Source: WLMZ01 sp043753895
Lineage (GTDB): Bacteria; Actinomycetota; Acidimicrobiia; Acidimicrobiales; Ilumatobacteraceae
Assembly: GCA_043753895.1 (NCBI GenBank)
Contig: JAYUWK010000107.1
Span: forward strand, 1 to 64,000
Direction: 5' to 3'
DNA: 64,000 nt
In this document: positions 1 through 10,200 of the stretch, one piece after another
Position numbering within the stretch: position 1 is the stretch's first letter
Layout of the letters: each line of letters starts with the position of its first letter
Notes under the pieces: model-generated
The model's database searches: none
What the model was told of the DNA's origin: nothing
The model's input: the letters and a program-made list of their open reading frames with translations, nothing else
Position numbers and translations under genes: made by a program

Positions 1-1123
<1,123 letters not shown>

Positions 1124-1442
1124 GAACTTGCTCGATTGCTCGAGCTTCGTTCATTTTTGAGAGCCATGACGCATCTGGGGGAATAGCCCAGTGCCAGCGT
1201 CATGTCCTGCTCTTCATTTGTATTCTTTTGGTCTGACGTTGGTCAGACCGGAATTGACAAGCAGCTCCATCGCAAAGCGATGTGCTGCCCGCACGATTGT
1301 TCAGTCTTCTCTTCTGTTTTCAAGGAGCCGTAGCTCTTGCGACACTCACCCCGGAGGGCGTTGGTGTCACGTTCGGGGCTTTTCGGCCTTCCGAAGCGGG
1401 AGCAAACATTATCCTCGGTCGCTCGCGACCGCAACCTCTTCG
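1124..1442 (-). promoter_or_regulatory. rRNA operon leader and promoter region
   Basis: This 319-bp stretch between tyrS and the 16S gene has no credible gene. Read on the minus strand, a possible promoter (TTGCGG at 1434-1429, TAATGT at 1411-1406, 17-nt spacer) lies just after the tyrS stop. Two perfect dyads follow: an 8-bp stem with a 4-nt loop at 1230-1249, and a 6-bp stem closed by GCAA at 1130-1145 next to the mature 5' end. They could be processing or antitermination structures. A run UUCCCCCAG lies near 1173-1181. The promoter assignment is weak. Confidence 0.5.
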
Positions 1443-2705
1443 TCAAGAAATTTCGAGGAGATGGTGGTTCGACTTGCCCTTGCGGAGCAATAGGAAGCGG
1501 TCGTGCAGCAGAGGCAGCGTCGTGAGCTGGGAGTCTTCCCCCAACTGCACCCCGTTGGCGCGATACCCCCTCTGCGCCAAGGTGCGGCGAGCATCGCCGT
1601 TGGAACTGGCGAGGCCTGCCCCAACAAGAACTGCGAGCAAATCGTCGAGGGCGCCGGCATGAACAACGGACGACGGAACTTCACGAGCGACTGCGGCGAG
1701 AGTGGCCTTGCTGGCCGTCGTTGGATCGCCCCCGAAGAGAACCGCCGTAGCGGCGCGAGCCGCATCGAGGGCCTGAGCGCCGTGCACGAGCTCGGTGAGC
1801 TCGTCAGCCAGAGCGCGTTGCGCCCCACGCTGGTCAGGGGCACCGGCATGGTCCTCGAGGATTCCGTTGATCGAGTCAATGGCCCGCATGGAAAACATCT
1901 GCAGGTATCGACCCACCATGGCGTCGTCGACCTGTATCCAGAACTGGCGGAATTGGTAGGGCGAGGTCTTGGCCGGGTCCAACCACACGGCACCATCGAC
2001 TGACTTACCGAACTTGGTGCCGTCGGCCTTAGTGACCAGGGGATGTGTCATTGCATGGGCGGACGCGCCCAAGCTTCGACGGATGAGGTCGACGCCGGCG
2101 ACGATGTTGCCCCACTGGTCTGAGCCGCCCGCCTGCATCTCGACGCCCTCGTGCTCATAGAGGTGTCGAAAGTCGTTGGCTTGGAGCAGCGAGTAGCTGA
2201 ACTCGGTGAAAGACAGCCCTGTATCGCTGTCGAGGCGGCTCCGCACGGAATCCTTGGCCAGCATTTGGTTGACCGTGACGAACTTGCCGACATCGCGAAG
2301 GAAGTCGAGCAGGGTCACCGGTTCAGTCCAGTCTGCGTTGTTCACCAAGCGCGCTTGGAACGTGCCCGGGCTGAAGTCGAGCAGACGCTGCAATTGAGCC
2401 TCGATTCGTGACACATTGTGACGCAACGTCTCGAGGTCGAGCAGGTTCCGTTCATCGCTGCGACCAGATGGATCACCGACCATACCGGTAGCGCCTCCTG
2501 CGAGCGGGAACGGTCGGTGTCCGGCCATCTGGAACCGGCGCAGGTACAACTGACCGACGAGATGGCCCACATGTAGGGAGTCGGCCGTGGGGTCGAAACC
2601 GACATAGACGCCGGTGGGGCCTTTCGCGAGTCGTGCCGCGAGCGCAACACGGTCGGTGGAGTCGTGAATGAGTCCACGGCTGTCGAGGTCGGCGAGAAGG
2701 TCCAT
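1443..2705 (-). CDS. tyrS: Tyrosyl-tRNA synthetase
   Basis: Cytoplasmic class I synthetase that charges tRNA-Tyr. The 420-residue protein has the HIGH-type motif as HVGH (45-48) within VYVGFDPTADSLHVGHL, and the KMSKS-type motif as KFGKS (231-235). The tyrosine-pocket segment QAGGSDQWGN is near 191-200, and a C-terminal S4-like RNA-binding domain runs from about 355 to the end. Length fits the bacterial TyrRS family. The ATG at 2705 is closely preceded by GAGGGG. The gene points into the rRNA operon and ends about 320 bp before the 16S gene; it is divergent from the next gene. Confidence 0.97.
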   Translation of the reverse strand: MDLLADLDSRGLIHDSTDRVALAARLAKGPTGVYVGFDPTADSLHVGHLVGQLYLRRFQMAGHRPFPLAGGATGMVGDPSGRSDERNLLDLETLRHNVSRIEAQLQRLLDFSPGTFQARLVNNADWTEPVTLLDFLRDVGKFVTVNQMLAKDSVRSRLDSDTGLSFTEFSYSLLQANDFRHLYEHEGVEMQAGGSDQWGNIVAGVDLIRRSLGASAHAMTHPLVTKADGTKFGKSVDGAVWLDPAKTSPYQFRQFWIQVDDAMVGRYLQMFSMRAIDSINGILEDHAGAPDQRGAQRALADELTELVHGAQALDAARAATAVLFGGDPTTASKATLAAVAREVPSSVVHAGALDDLLAVLVGAGLASSNGDARRTLAQRGYRANGVQLGEDSQLTTLPLLHDRFLLLRKGKSNHHLLEIS

Positions 2706-2757
2706 ATCCCCTCTATGTTGCCACCTTGCTCACCCGTTTGCGTCGTTGGTTTGCGGC

Positions 2758-2769
2758 TAGCTTGGCGGC
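2758..2769 (+). promoter_or_regulatory. Putative -10 box (leaderless start) of F420-type oxidoreductase
   Basis: TAGCTT at 2758-2763 is followed by 6 nt and then the ATG at 2770, so transcription would begin at or next to the start codon. No Shine-Dalgarno sequence is seen. A clear -35 box is not visible. Confidence 0.4.
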
Positions 2770-3564
2770 ATGCGCCATGCCCTTTCCCTCCCACCCTTTG
2801 GCGGATTGTCCGATCCATCGACGCTCGTCGATATCGCAGTCGCGGCCGAGAGCTGCGGGTGGGATGGCGTGTTCGTCTGGGACCACCTGCTCCGGCCGGT
2901 GGAACAGGCCACACTCATTGCCGATCCGTGGATCATGCTGACAGCCATCGCCGCAGCGACATCACGGGTGCGCATCGGTCCGATGGTCACCCCCATCGCT
3001 CGGCGGCGACCGCTGAAGCTCGCGCGAGAGATCGCCACCCTCGATCTACTCTCGAACGGTCGCCTCACGATGGGGTTGGGACTCGGTGTCGACTCGGGCG
3101 GTGAACTCACGCGTACCGACGAGGAACTCGATCCCAAAGTGCGCGGCGAGATGCTCGACGAGGGCATCGACATCCTCGATCACCTCCTGCGCGGCGAGCA
3201 TGTGGTGCACGAAGGCCGCCATTACAAGATGGATGGCATCACCTTGGCTCCCACGGGTGTGCAGTCCCCGCGTGTGCCCTTCTGGTTGGCGGCGCGTGGG
3301 GCCAACCAGACACCACTGAAGCGCGCTGCCAGGTTCGAGGGCCTGTGCCCGACGGTGATCACCCCAGACCGCTTCGGCGAGATCGTGGACTACATCGCCA
3401 ACCTGCGTGGCGGGCTTGATGGCTACGACTTCGCATTGATGGTCACGCCGGATCACCACTTCGACGAGTTCGAACGTCGGGGCGCAACCTGGGCAATCCA
3501 CGAGATGCAGCCGAGTCAGTCAGCCGCTGACGTGATGGCCGTCGTGACCAGCGCGCTGGGCTGA
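2770..3564 (+). CDS. LLM-class F420-dependent oxidoreductase
   Basis: A 264-residue luciferase-like TIM-barrel protein. The N-terminal strand MRHALSLPPFGG, the WDGVFVWDH segment, IGPMVTPIARRRPLKLARE and LDLLSNGRLTMGLGLG are characteristic of F420- or FMN-dependent monooxygenase/reductase family members. F420 is likely because the organism is an actinobacterium, but the cofactor cannot be proved from sequence. The substrate is unknown. The stop codon overlaps the next start as TGATG, so the DUF2332 protein is probably translationally coupled. No Shine-Dalgarno sequence is evident before the ATG. Confidence 0.85.
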   Translation: MRHALSLPPFGGLSDPSTLVDIAVAAESCGWDGVFVWDHLLRPVEQATLIADPWIMLTAIAAATSRVRIGPMVTPIARRRPLKLAREIATLDLLSNGRLTMGLGLGVDSGGELTRTDEELDPKVRGEMLDEGIDILDHLLRGEHVVHEGRHYKMDGITLAPTGVQSPRVPFWLAARGANQTPLKRAARFEGLCPTVITPDRFGEIVDYIANLRGGLDGYDFALMVTPDHHFDEFERRGATWAIHEMQPSQSAADVMAVVTSALG

Positions 3565-4625
3565 TGGCCGGGGCGAACATCTCCATCGAGCAGGCGATTG
3601 AGGCACAGGCCGCGTCTGCTGCACACATGGGCTCGCCGCTCTATGCTCACTTGCTTGAAGGCCTGCTCACCGACCTGCGCATGGGCGGAATCACCGCCGA
3701 ACTGCTCGAGGGTGTCAGCGACCAACCGATGCGCGACGCGATACCACTGCGCTATCTCGCCACCGCCCACCGGCTTGCGCTGGCTGGCGATGCCCCCGGA
3801 CTCGCGCAGTTCTACCCATCGTGCGGGGGAAGCTGGCACGGCGAGAACATCGCTCACGAGTTTGTCGAAACAGCGCACCAACACCGCACCGAGTTCACCG
3901 CCGGCATGCAGCGCAATGTTCAGACCAACGAGGTTGGTCGGGCGCCAGCACTCGCTTCGGCTTTTTCGTTGATCTCCCATCGGCATGGTCTCCCCCTCGA
4001 TGTCTTCGAGATCGGGAGTTCGGCCGGGCTCCTTTCGCGTTGGGACCAATATCACTACGACACCGGACACGCCCGGTTGGGCGATCCCGCGAGCGCCCTC
4101 CGCTTCGACGCGAGCTGGTGGACCGCTCCGGTGCCCTCACTGCACAGCAACGTTCGCATCGCACGAAGGCGCGGTAGCGACATCGCACCCATCGACGCCA
4201 GCACCCGAGATGGCCGCCTCACGATGATGTCATTCGTGTGGCCTGACCACGTGGAGCGAATGGCACGGCTGAGAGCAGCGCTCGACATCGCTGCTCAATT
4301 CCCCGTCACCGTCGAGCAAGCCGATGCGGGTGAATGGCTGACACACCACCTCGCGTCCGGACCACAGAGTGGGACCGCCACTGTGGTATTTCACTCGATC
4401 GTTTGGCAGTACCTCCCGAAACCCACACGTGATCGAGTGCGGGGAGCCCTGTACGCCGCTGCGGCGCGGGCACATCAGGGGGCTCCGTTGTTTTGGGTCC
4501 GGATGGAGCCGGCCACCGCCGCTGTCGCCGACGTGAGGCTCACTTCCTGGCCAGGAGGATCCGAAGAAGTGCTCGCCGAAGTCGGCTATCACGGCGCCGA
4601 TATCCGTTGGTTACAACGCGACTGA
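3564..4625 (+). CDS. DUF2332 family protein
   Basis: A 353-residue protein resembling the DUF2332 family of actinobacteria and proteobacteria, which has no established function. The central segment VFEIGSSAGLLSRWDQYHYD looks like a glycine-containing nucleotide- or SAM-binding loop. A later segment (TVVFHSIVWQYLP) resembles a methyltransferase-like strand and helix; this is inference only. The start overlaps the preceding oxidoreductase stop (TGATG), implying co-translation. The 3' end overlaps the convergent mpg gene by 15 bp. Confidence 0.75.
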   Translation: MAGANISIEQAIEAQAASAAHMGSPLYAHLLEGLLTDLRMGGITAELLEGVSDQPMRDAIPLRYLATAHRLALAGDAPGLAQFYPSCGGSWHGENIAHEFVETAHQHRTEFTAGMQRNVQTNEVGRAPALASAFSLISHRHGLPLDVFEIGSSAGLLSRWDQYHYDTGHARLGDPASALRFDASWWTAPVPSLHSNVRIARRRGSDIAPIDASTRDGRLTMMSFVWPDHVERMARLRAALDIAAQFPVTVEQADAGEWLTHHLASGPQSGTATVVFHSIVWQYLPKPTRDRVRGALYAAAARAHQGAPLFWVRMEPATAAVADVRLTSWPGGSEEVLAEVGYHGADIRWLQRD

Positions 4626-5189
4626 CCAACGCCACAGACGTTCGGTCCCCAGTCGGATACCGATTCGCTTCGAGGCGATCGCGTGCTCTGGTGGTTCCCG
4701 CCCGTCGTCGAAGATGCTGACGAGAGATCGAGCAGTCGTTGGAGCGCACAGGTCGGCCCCGTTCAGGCTGCGGTCAACGGCAAAGGCCTGACACAGTTTT
4801 CCCGGTCCGTCAGCGATGTGCTGCTCCCGGCCGCGGCGTTGCATCATCAATTCGGTTCCCGATAGCGGCACGACCCCGCGCAGCAAGACCGCCTGTCCGT
4901 CTCCTTCGTGGCCGGTCGACACGTTCGCGCAGTGATGCATTCCATAGGTGAAGTACACGTAGAGGTGACCAGCAGGTCCAAACATCACGCTGTTGCGTTG
5001 GGTGCGACCGCGGTATGAATGACTGGCCGGGTCATCGCCGGTATAGGCCTCGACTTCGACGATCCTGCCAGTGCATCCGCCGACGACGAACACCTTGTTG
5101 AGCAGCCGCGGAGCAACTTCGGGGGCATCCGCCTCGAAGAATGCGCGGTCGAGGCACGTCCCCACGAGACGGTCATTCAAGCCGGGCAC
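4611..5189 (-). CDS. mpg: DNA-3-methyladenine glycosylase (AAG/MPG family)
   Basis: Base-excision-repair glycosylase that removes alkylated purines. The 192-residue product shows family hallmarks: LLNKVFVV, the EAYTGDDPASHSYRGRT segment holding the catalytic glutamate in VEVEAY, FGPAGHLYVYFTYGMHHCANV, and the product-side GPGKLCQAFAV. I chose the GTG at 5189, which overlaps the end of the upstream thioesterase gene. It gives the family's usual length; a TTG at 5180 or GTG at 5168 is also possible. An ATG further upstream would place about 50 unrelated residues inside the thioesterase gene. Converges with DUF2332, overlapping by 15 bp. Confidence 0.88.
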   Translation of the reverse strand: MPGLNDRLVGTCLDRAFFEADAPEVAPRLLNKVFVVGGCTGRIVEVEAYTGDDPASHSYRGRTQRNSVMFGPAGHLYVYFTYGMHHCANVSTGHEGDGQAVLLRGVVPLSGTELMMQRRGREQHIADGPGKLCQAFAVDRSLNGADLCAPTTARSLVSIFDDGREPPEHAIASKRIGIRLGTERLWRWSVAL

Positions 5190-5565
5190 GCACCAGCTCA
5201 GGGACACGTTCCACTCGTGTCGTGCCCGGAGCAACGCTGACGTAGGTGATGGTCGCCCCAAATCGTTGCTCGTCATCGACCGAGCCGAGAATCGCGATGT
5301 CGAAACTTGCGTTGCCCCAACGCGCAACCGAGCAGTGGAGCTCACACGTGTCGCTGAAGCGCAGCGGACGATCCCAGGTCATGGTGGCGGTCTTCACCAT
5401 GAAGTCGAAGCCGAGGGACTCGAATCCTGCACCATCCGGGGTGAGGGCTGAACGGAACCAGGTGTCCACGGCATCATCGCAATACGCGAGGTAGTGCGCG
5501 TTGAAGACAACCTGTTGCATGTCGCACTCGCCGTAGCGAACGCGGATCCGATGGACATACCCCAC
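5173..5565 (-). CDS. Acyl-CoA thioesterase, YbgC/4HBT hotdog family
   Basis: A 130-residue single-hotdog protein. The N-terminal motif YGECDMQQVVFNAHYLAYCDDAVDTWFR matches the 4-hydroxybenzoyl-CoA thioesterase signature (Asp, then V-x-x-x-x-Y). The later segment RFGATITYVSVAPGTTRVERVP is the usual final strand pair with an arginine-rich linker. It probably hydrolyses acyl-CoA thioesters in the cytoplasm; the natural substrate is unknown. It lies 25 bp after marC in the opposite sense of reading and immediately before mpg, whose start it overlaps. Confidence 0.82.
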   Translation of the reverse strand: MGYVHRIRVRYGECDMQQVVFNAHYLAYCDDAVDTWFRSALTPDGAGFESLGFDFMVKTATMTWDRPLRFSDTCELHCSVARWGNASFDIAILGSVDDEQRFGATITYVSVAPGTTRVERVPELVRARLE

Positions 5566-5590
5566 GCTCTGACCTTACGGGCCCCAGACC

Positions 5591-6208
5591 CTACGGGGCC
5601 ACGTTGATGAAGTCCCGAATGGCGTCGGCGATCATCTGGACGGCTATCGCTGCCACCAACATTCCTGAAACCCGTGACACCAACAGCACACCGGTGGGCC
5701 GGATCGCGCGCATGATCAGCCCGCTGAAACGGAGGGCGAGGAACGTGGCCACCATGGTCGCCATCAGACCGAGTGCGATCGCGATCAGATCACGTGGGCC
5801 CGAGCTGCGCCCGACGAAGACGATCGTCGCAACGATCGCACCGGGTCCTGCGAGCAGCGGGGTGCCGAGTGGAACCATGGCAATCGATGTTCGTTGCTGC
5901 GGCGTCATTTCCTCGATTGCTGCGGCCTCGCGACCCGACAGCAGTTCGAGCGACACCAACAGCAGCAACAGTCCCCCGGCCGCGCGCAGCGCCGGAACGG
6001 TGACTCCGAGATACTCCAAGATCTGCCGACCACCGATGGCAAAGATCGCGATCACCAAGAATGCCGTCAGGACGGCCACCAAGGCAGCACGATTGCGCTC
6101 CTTGGGCGACAACAATCGGGTCACGCTCAGAAAGATCGGGACGTTGCCGGGCGGATCGATGATGAACAGCACCGTGACGAACACCTCTCCGAGCAGTCGA
6201 AAGTTCAC
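5591..6208 (-). CDS. MarC family integral membrane protein
   Basis: A 205-residue protein with about six hydrophobic helices and the MarC/UPF0056 signature near the N-terminus (TVLFIIDPPGNVPIFLSVT) and in the middle (AMVPLGTPLLAGPGAIVATIV). Despite the name, the family is not clearly linked to drug resistance. I prefer the GTG at 6208 because it overlaps the argH stop as GTGA and gives the canonical MNFRLLGEVF start. The ATG at 6235 would add nine residues inside argH. It appears to be the last cistron of the arginine operon by overlap, although its role there is unknown. Confidence 0.88.
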   Translation of the reverse strand: MNFRLLGEVFVTVLFIIDPPGNVPIFLSVTRLLSPKERNRAALVAVLTAFLVIAIFAIGGRQILEYLGVTVPALRAAGGLLLLLVSLELLSGREAAAIEEMTPQQRTSIAMVPLGTPLLAGPGAIVATIVFVGRSSGPRDLIAIALGLMATMVATFLALRFSGLIMRAIRPTGVLLVSRVSGMLVAAIAVQMIADAIRDFINVAP

Positions 6209-7638
6209 CTCGTCGGACCCACCCAAGTAGCCCATTGGTCGAGCGCATCGGTAAAGCGCGTGACCTGGACCGCCACCGGCAAAGGCCCAGCCCCTCCAGG
6301 GGTTGTGCGACGAGTCACGGCCACGCCCGGCGCCACCAGCGCCGCTGGCTCCACTCCGAGACGCGGGTGCTCGGCAACGAGTTCACGAAGCGTCGAGGTG
6401 CCATTCAGCGCTTCACGAACGAGCGACCCGACGATTGCATGCGCTTCACGAAACGGCACACCCTGTAGCACCAACCACTCAGCGAGATCGGTGGCGGATC
6501 CACTCTCGCTGTCGGCTGCGGCCTGCATCCGTTCGGGAACGAAGGTTGCCGTTGCGATCATGCCGGTGATCGCGCTCAGACCGAGGCGAACCTGATCCAT
6601 CGCATCGAACAACGGCTCCTTGTCCTCTTGATAGTCGCGGTTGTAGCTGAGTGGAAGCCCCTTCATCGTCGCAAGAAAGCCAGTGAGATCGCCGATCAGC
6701 CGGCCGGCCTTGCCGCGCGCGAGTTCGGCGATGTCCGGGTTCTTCTTCTGCGGCAGCATCGACGAACCTGTGGCGTACCCGTCGTCGAGCTTGGCGAAGC
6801 CGAACTCCTCGCTGGTCCAGAGCACCCACTCCTCACCGATCCGCGACAGGTTGATCGCCACCAACGTGAGCGCGAACAGCACCTCGGCAATGTGGTCACG
6901 TGAGCCGACGGCGTCGAGAGAGTTCTCGAACACACCAGCGAAGCCGAGCTGATCGGCGCTGAATTGTGGGTCAAGGGGAAGCGAAGATCCCGCCAGGGCA
7001 CCGGCCCCCAACGGCGACACGTCGACCCGGCCCAGCGTTTCGCGGATCCGTTCGATGTCGCGACCGAGCGCCCAACCGTGGGCGAGCAGGTGATGAGCCA
7101 ACAAAACAGGCTGGGCGCGTTGCATGTGGGTATAGCCCGGCAAGTAGATGCCCTCGGCGGCGATGGCACGCTGCAGCAAGGCCCGCTGCAACGCCACGAT
7201 ACGTGACGCAACGATGCGCAACTCACGCTTGATCCAGAGACGCACATCGGTGGCCGACTGATCGTTTCGACTTCGTCCGGTGTGCAACTTGCCACCAGCC
7301 AGGCCGGCGATTTCGGTGACACGGCGCTCCACGGCCGTATGGATGTCCTCGTCGCTCGCTGCAAACTCGAACGCTCCCGCCTCCATCTCGGATGCCACCT
7401 GATCGAGCGCGCGCGACATTGCATCGCATTCGACATCTGAGACCAAACCAGCGCGGAGAAGCCCGCTCAGGTGTGCGCGCGAGCCCGCGATGTCGTCGGG
7501 CCAGAGCCGCACGTCGAACGACAGACTCTCCGTGAAGGCCATCAACTCAGCGGCTGGTCCACCCTCGAAACGCCCGTGCCACAGGGTCTTGGGGTCGTCG
7601 TGACCGTCGCGTTCCTGGTCGTGTTCGCTCGTTGCCAT
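6205..7638 (-). CDS. argH: Argininosuccinate lyase
   Basis: Last step of arginine synthesis: argininosuccinate to arginine plus fumarate, as a homotetramer. The 477-residue protein carries HTGRSRNDQSATDVRLW, the TPHMQRAQP-type segment (YTHMQRAQPV), and the superfamily signature GSSMLPQKKNPDIAE. The ATG at 7638 overlaps the argR stop as TGATG; an upstream extension of the frame lies inside argR and is not family-like. The gene ends as GTGA with marC. Confidence 0.96.
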   Translation of the reverse strand: MATSEHDQERDGHDDPKTLWHGRFEGGPAAELMAFTESLSFDVRLWPDDIAGSRAHLSGLLRAGLVSDVECDAMSRALDQVASEMEAGAFEFAASDEDIHTAVERRVTEIAGLAGGKLHTGRSRNDQSATDVRLWIKRELRIVASRIVALQRALLQRAIAAEGIYLPGYTHMQRAQPVLLAHHLLAHGWALGRDIERIRETLGRVDVSPLGAGALAGSSLPLDPQFSADQLGFAGVFENSLDAVGSRDHIAEVLFALTLVAINLSRIGEEWVLWTSEEFGFAKLDDGYATGSSMLPQKKNPDIAELARGKAGRLIGDLTGFLATMKGLPLSYNRDYQEDKEPLFDAMDQVRLGLSAITGMIATATFVPERMQAAADSESGSATDLAEWLVLQGVPFREAHAIVGSLVREALNGTSTLRELVAEHPRLGVEPAALVAPGVAVTRRTTPGGAGPLPVAVQVTRFTDALDQWATWVGPTR

Positions 7639-8114
7639 CAGCGGAATCCGTCCACTCCGGCGAGGTCGCGCAACTTGGCCGCCAACTTGGCACCCGTAGT
7701 GCTCTCGTCGGCAATGACCAACAGAGTGTCGTCGCCGGCCACCGTCCCGAGCACTCCGGTGATGCCTGATCGATCGAGCGCTGATGCGACGACGTGGGCG
7801 CAACCGGGGGGCGTGCGAATAATCACGTTGTGGTAGGCATGGCGGACCTCAGCCACCCATTCACCCATGACCCGGCGGAGTTGATCCTCGGGGGCGATGC
7901 GAGCCGGCTCGTATTCCGGAATCGCGTAGACGGTGTCGCCACCCGGCACCCGAACCTTCACGGCACCGAGGTCCTCGAGGTCGCGAGACACCGTGGCCTG
8001 AGTGGCCGCGATTCCCTCGGTGGCGAGCAGCTCGAGCAGCTGTGGCTGGCTCGTCACCGGATGACGACCAATGAGTCGACTGATGGTCTGTTGGCGTTGC
8101 ACTTTGGTGGTCAT
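7638..8114 (-). CDS. argR: Arginine repressor ArgR
   Basis: Arginine-responsive DNA-binding regulator of 158 residues. The N-terminal winged helix contains SQPQLLELLATEGIAATQATVSRDLEDLGAVKV, with the SR-D-LEDL recognition segment. The C-terminal oligomerisation domain has GTVAGDDTLLVIADES, the arginine-binding loop. The start at 8114 overlaps the argF stop as ATGA. Likely targets are the paired ARG-box-like dyads before argC (12122-12155) and carA (35309-35342). Lying inside the operon it controls would make it autoregulated. Confidence 0.95.
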   Translation of the reverse strand: MTTKVQRQQTISRLIGRHPVTSQPQLLELLATEGIAATQATVSRDLEDLGAVKVRVPGGDTVYAIPEYEPARIAPEDQLRRVMGEWVAEVRHAYHNVIIRTPPGCAHVVASALDRSGITGVLGTVAGDDTLLVIADESTTGAKLAAKLRDLAGVDGFR

Positions 8115-9019
8115 GGACGAACTCCGACGAGAAAGGCGAGCGCACCTCGCGCTGCGTGCATGCGGTTGTGGCCCTGGCGGATGACGATCGAGCGCGAGCC
8201 GTCGATGACACCGGCGGCGACCTCGTGGCCGCGATAGGCAGGAAGACAATGCATGAAGACTGCCGTCGGCGACGCACCTTCCATCAGCGCCTCAGTGACC
8301 TGATATCGTCCGAAGACTGCACGGCGCTGGGCCTTCTCGGCCTCCTGCCCCATTGAGGTCCACGTATCGGTGTGTACCGCGTCGGCGCCGTGGACCGCAT
8401 CGGCAGGATCGACGAATTGAGCAATCGCACCGCTTCCGATGCCCGAAAGCACGCTCAACTCATCCGTCGAGGCGCCGTAGCCGTCGGGGCAGCCGAGTTG
8501 CACGTTCGCACCGAGCATCAGGCACGCTTGCGCCAATGATCGGGCGACGTTGTTGAAGTCACCGACATAGGCAACGGTACGGGCGTCGAGTGTGCCCCAC
8601 TGCTCGGTCATGGTCAGCACATCTGCCAACGCCTGAAGTGGATGGCTGCGGTCGCTGAGCATGTTCACGACGGGTACGGCACTGACCGTCGCCATGCGTT
8701 CGACGATCGCGTGGTCGAAGACACGAGCAGCAAGGAGGTGGTGATAGCCATCCATGATCCGGGTGACGTCCTCGACACTCTCACGAACGTCGAAACCGAC
8801 CTCCTCGCCCCGGGTGTATACAGGGTGCCCGCCGAGCTGCACGACCGCCATCTCCATGCTCTGACGCGTGCGATTCGAGGGCTTTTCGAAGATGAGGGCT
8901 GCTCCCTGTCCGCGCAACGGAGCTCCAAGCGCAGCGACAGGGAGCGCACTGAGCGCGAGAACCTGGCGGACCTCGTCAGTCGACAGATCGGTGACCTCTA
9001 GGAGATGGCGGACGGTCAC
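8111..9019 (-). CDS. argF: Ornithine carbamoyltransferase
   Basis: Condenses ornithine and carbamoyl phosphate to citrulline. The 302-residue protein has the carbamoyl-phosphate loop as FEKPSNRTR (SNRTR at 48-52), where most family members have STRTR. It also has HPLQALADVLT (126-136), the ornithine-side FMHCLPAYRGHEV with HCLP at 257-260, and the SMG loop (TSMGQE). The substitution in the phosphate loop is conservative. It overlaps argD upstream (ATGA) and argR downstream (ATGA). Confidence 0.95.
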   Translation of the reverse strand: MTVRHLLEVTDLSTDEVRQVLALSALPVAALGAPLRGQGAALIFEKPSNRTRQSMEMAVVQLGGHPVYTRGEEVGFDVRESVEDVTRIMDGYHHLLAARVFDHAIVERMATVSAVPVVNMLSDRSHPLQALADVLTMTEQWGTLDARTVAYVGDFNNVARSLAQACLMLGANVQLGCPDGYGASTDELSVLSGIGSGAIAQFVDPADAVHGADAVHTDTWTSMGQEAEKAQRRAVFGRYQVTEALMEGASPTAVFMHCLPAYRGHEVAAGVIDGSRSIVIRQGHNRMHAARGALAFLVGVRP

Positions 9020-10200
9020 GCGAGTACCTCGCCGACGATGGCGACGACTTCGTCGATCTCGGCGAGAGAGACGGTGATGGGTGGCGCAAAGCGCAGCGCA
9101 GTTGCTGTCACCGCATTGGTCACGACGCCGCGCTCGAGCAGCGCCGAGTACACCGACTTTGCGTCCACGCCATTCGCGAGTTCGGCGGCGAGCAGCAGCC
9201 CCTGGCCGCGCACGCTCGCGACGCCCGCAACGGCAGACAACTTCTCGCTAAGATACAAGCCCTTGTTGGCGCTCATGGACGGAGCATCGATGCGCCGCAT
9301 CTCGTTGATCACGGCGCGGACCGCCGCAGTGGCAATCGCCGTACCGCTGTAGGTGCTGCCGTGATCACCGGGTTGGAACGCCGATGCCACGTCGTGACGG
9401 GCCCACACCGCTCCGACCGGAAAGCCGTTGCCCATTCCTTTGGCCATCGTGACGACATCGGGTACGACGTCGTGGTGTTGGAAACCGAACCAGCGCCCCG
9501 TGCGCGCGAAGCCGGTCTGAACCTCGTCGACGATCATCAACATGCCGCGCTCGTCACATAGATCTCGAATGGCGCGCAGGTAACCGGGCGGTGCGGGAAC
9601 CACTCCGCCTTCTCCCTGCACCGTTTCGATGAGGATCGCGCCAACGGAGGGATCGACCGCAGACTGCAACGCGTCGGTATCGCCGAATGCCACGTGTCGA
9701 AAGCCTTCGGGCATCGGGAAGAACGGCTCGTGCTTGGCGGGCTGGCCCGTGGCGGCGAGCGTCGCAAGTGTGCGCCCATGAAAGCTGCCGTAGGCAGACA
9801 CCACCACGTGACGTCCCCGCCCACCGAACTTGCGAGCCAGCTTCAACGCGGCCTCGTTGGCCTCCGCTCCGGAGTTGCAAAAGAACGTCTGACCCACGTG
9901 ACCCGTGGTTTCCAGGAGCAGTGCATTCACCATCTGTGCTGCCTCGGTAGCAACCGGGTTCGCGAACAGGTTCGACACATGCATCAGCGTGCGCGCCTGC
10001 TCACAGATGGCATCGGCGATCACCGGGTTCGAGTGTCCCAAGGAAATCACCGCAAGACCGCCGAGGAAGTCGAGATACCGCTTGCCGCTCGCATCCCAGA
10101 GTTCGGTGCCCTGACCGCGAACGAACATCACCTGGGGTGGGCCAAAAACGGGAATGAACGGGCACCGATCACCCTGTACGTCGAAAGCATGTGCGATCAC
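9016..10200 (-). CDS. argD: Acetylornithine aminotransferase
   Basis: PLP-dependent class III aminotransferase converting N-acetylglutamate semialdehyde to N-acetylornithine. In the 394-residue protein the PLP lysine lies in TMAKGMGNGFPVGA (K254), preceded by LMIVDEVQTGFARTG. The phosphate-cradle region FCNSGAEANEAALKLARK is near 107-124. The start overlaps the argB stop by 4 bp and the end overlaps argF by 4 bp, so all arg cistrons are tightly coupled. Confidence 0.95.
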   Translation of the reverse strand: MIAHAFDVQGDRCPFIPVFGPPQVMFVRGQGTELWDASGKRYLDFLGGLAVISLGHSNPVIADAICEQARTLMHVSNLFANPVATEAAQMVNALLLETTGHVGQTFFCNSGAEANEAALKLARKFGGRGRHVVVSAYGSFHGRTLATLAATGQPAKHEPFFPMPEGFRHVAFGDTDALQSAVDPSVGAILIETVQGEGGVVPAPPGYLRAIRDLCDERGMLMIVDEVQTGFARTGRWFGFQHHDVVPDVVTMAKGMGNGFPVGAVWARHDVASAFQPGDHGSTYSGTAIATAAVRAVINEMRRIDAPSMSANKGLYLSEKLSAVAGVASVRGQGLLLAAELANGVDAKSVYSALLERGVVTNAVTATALRFAPPITVSLAEIDEVVAIVGEVLA

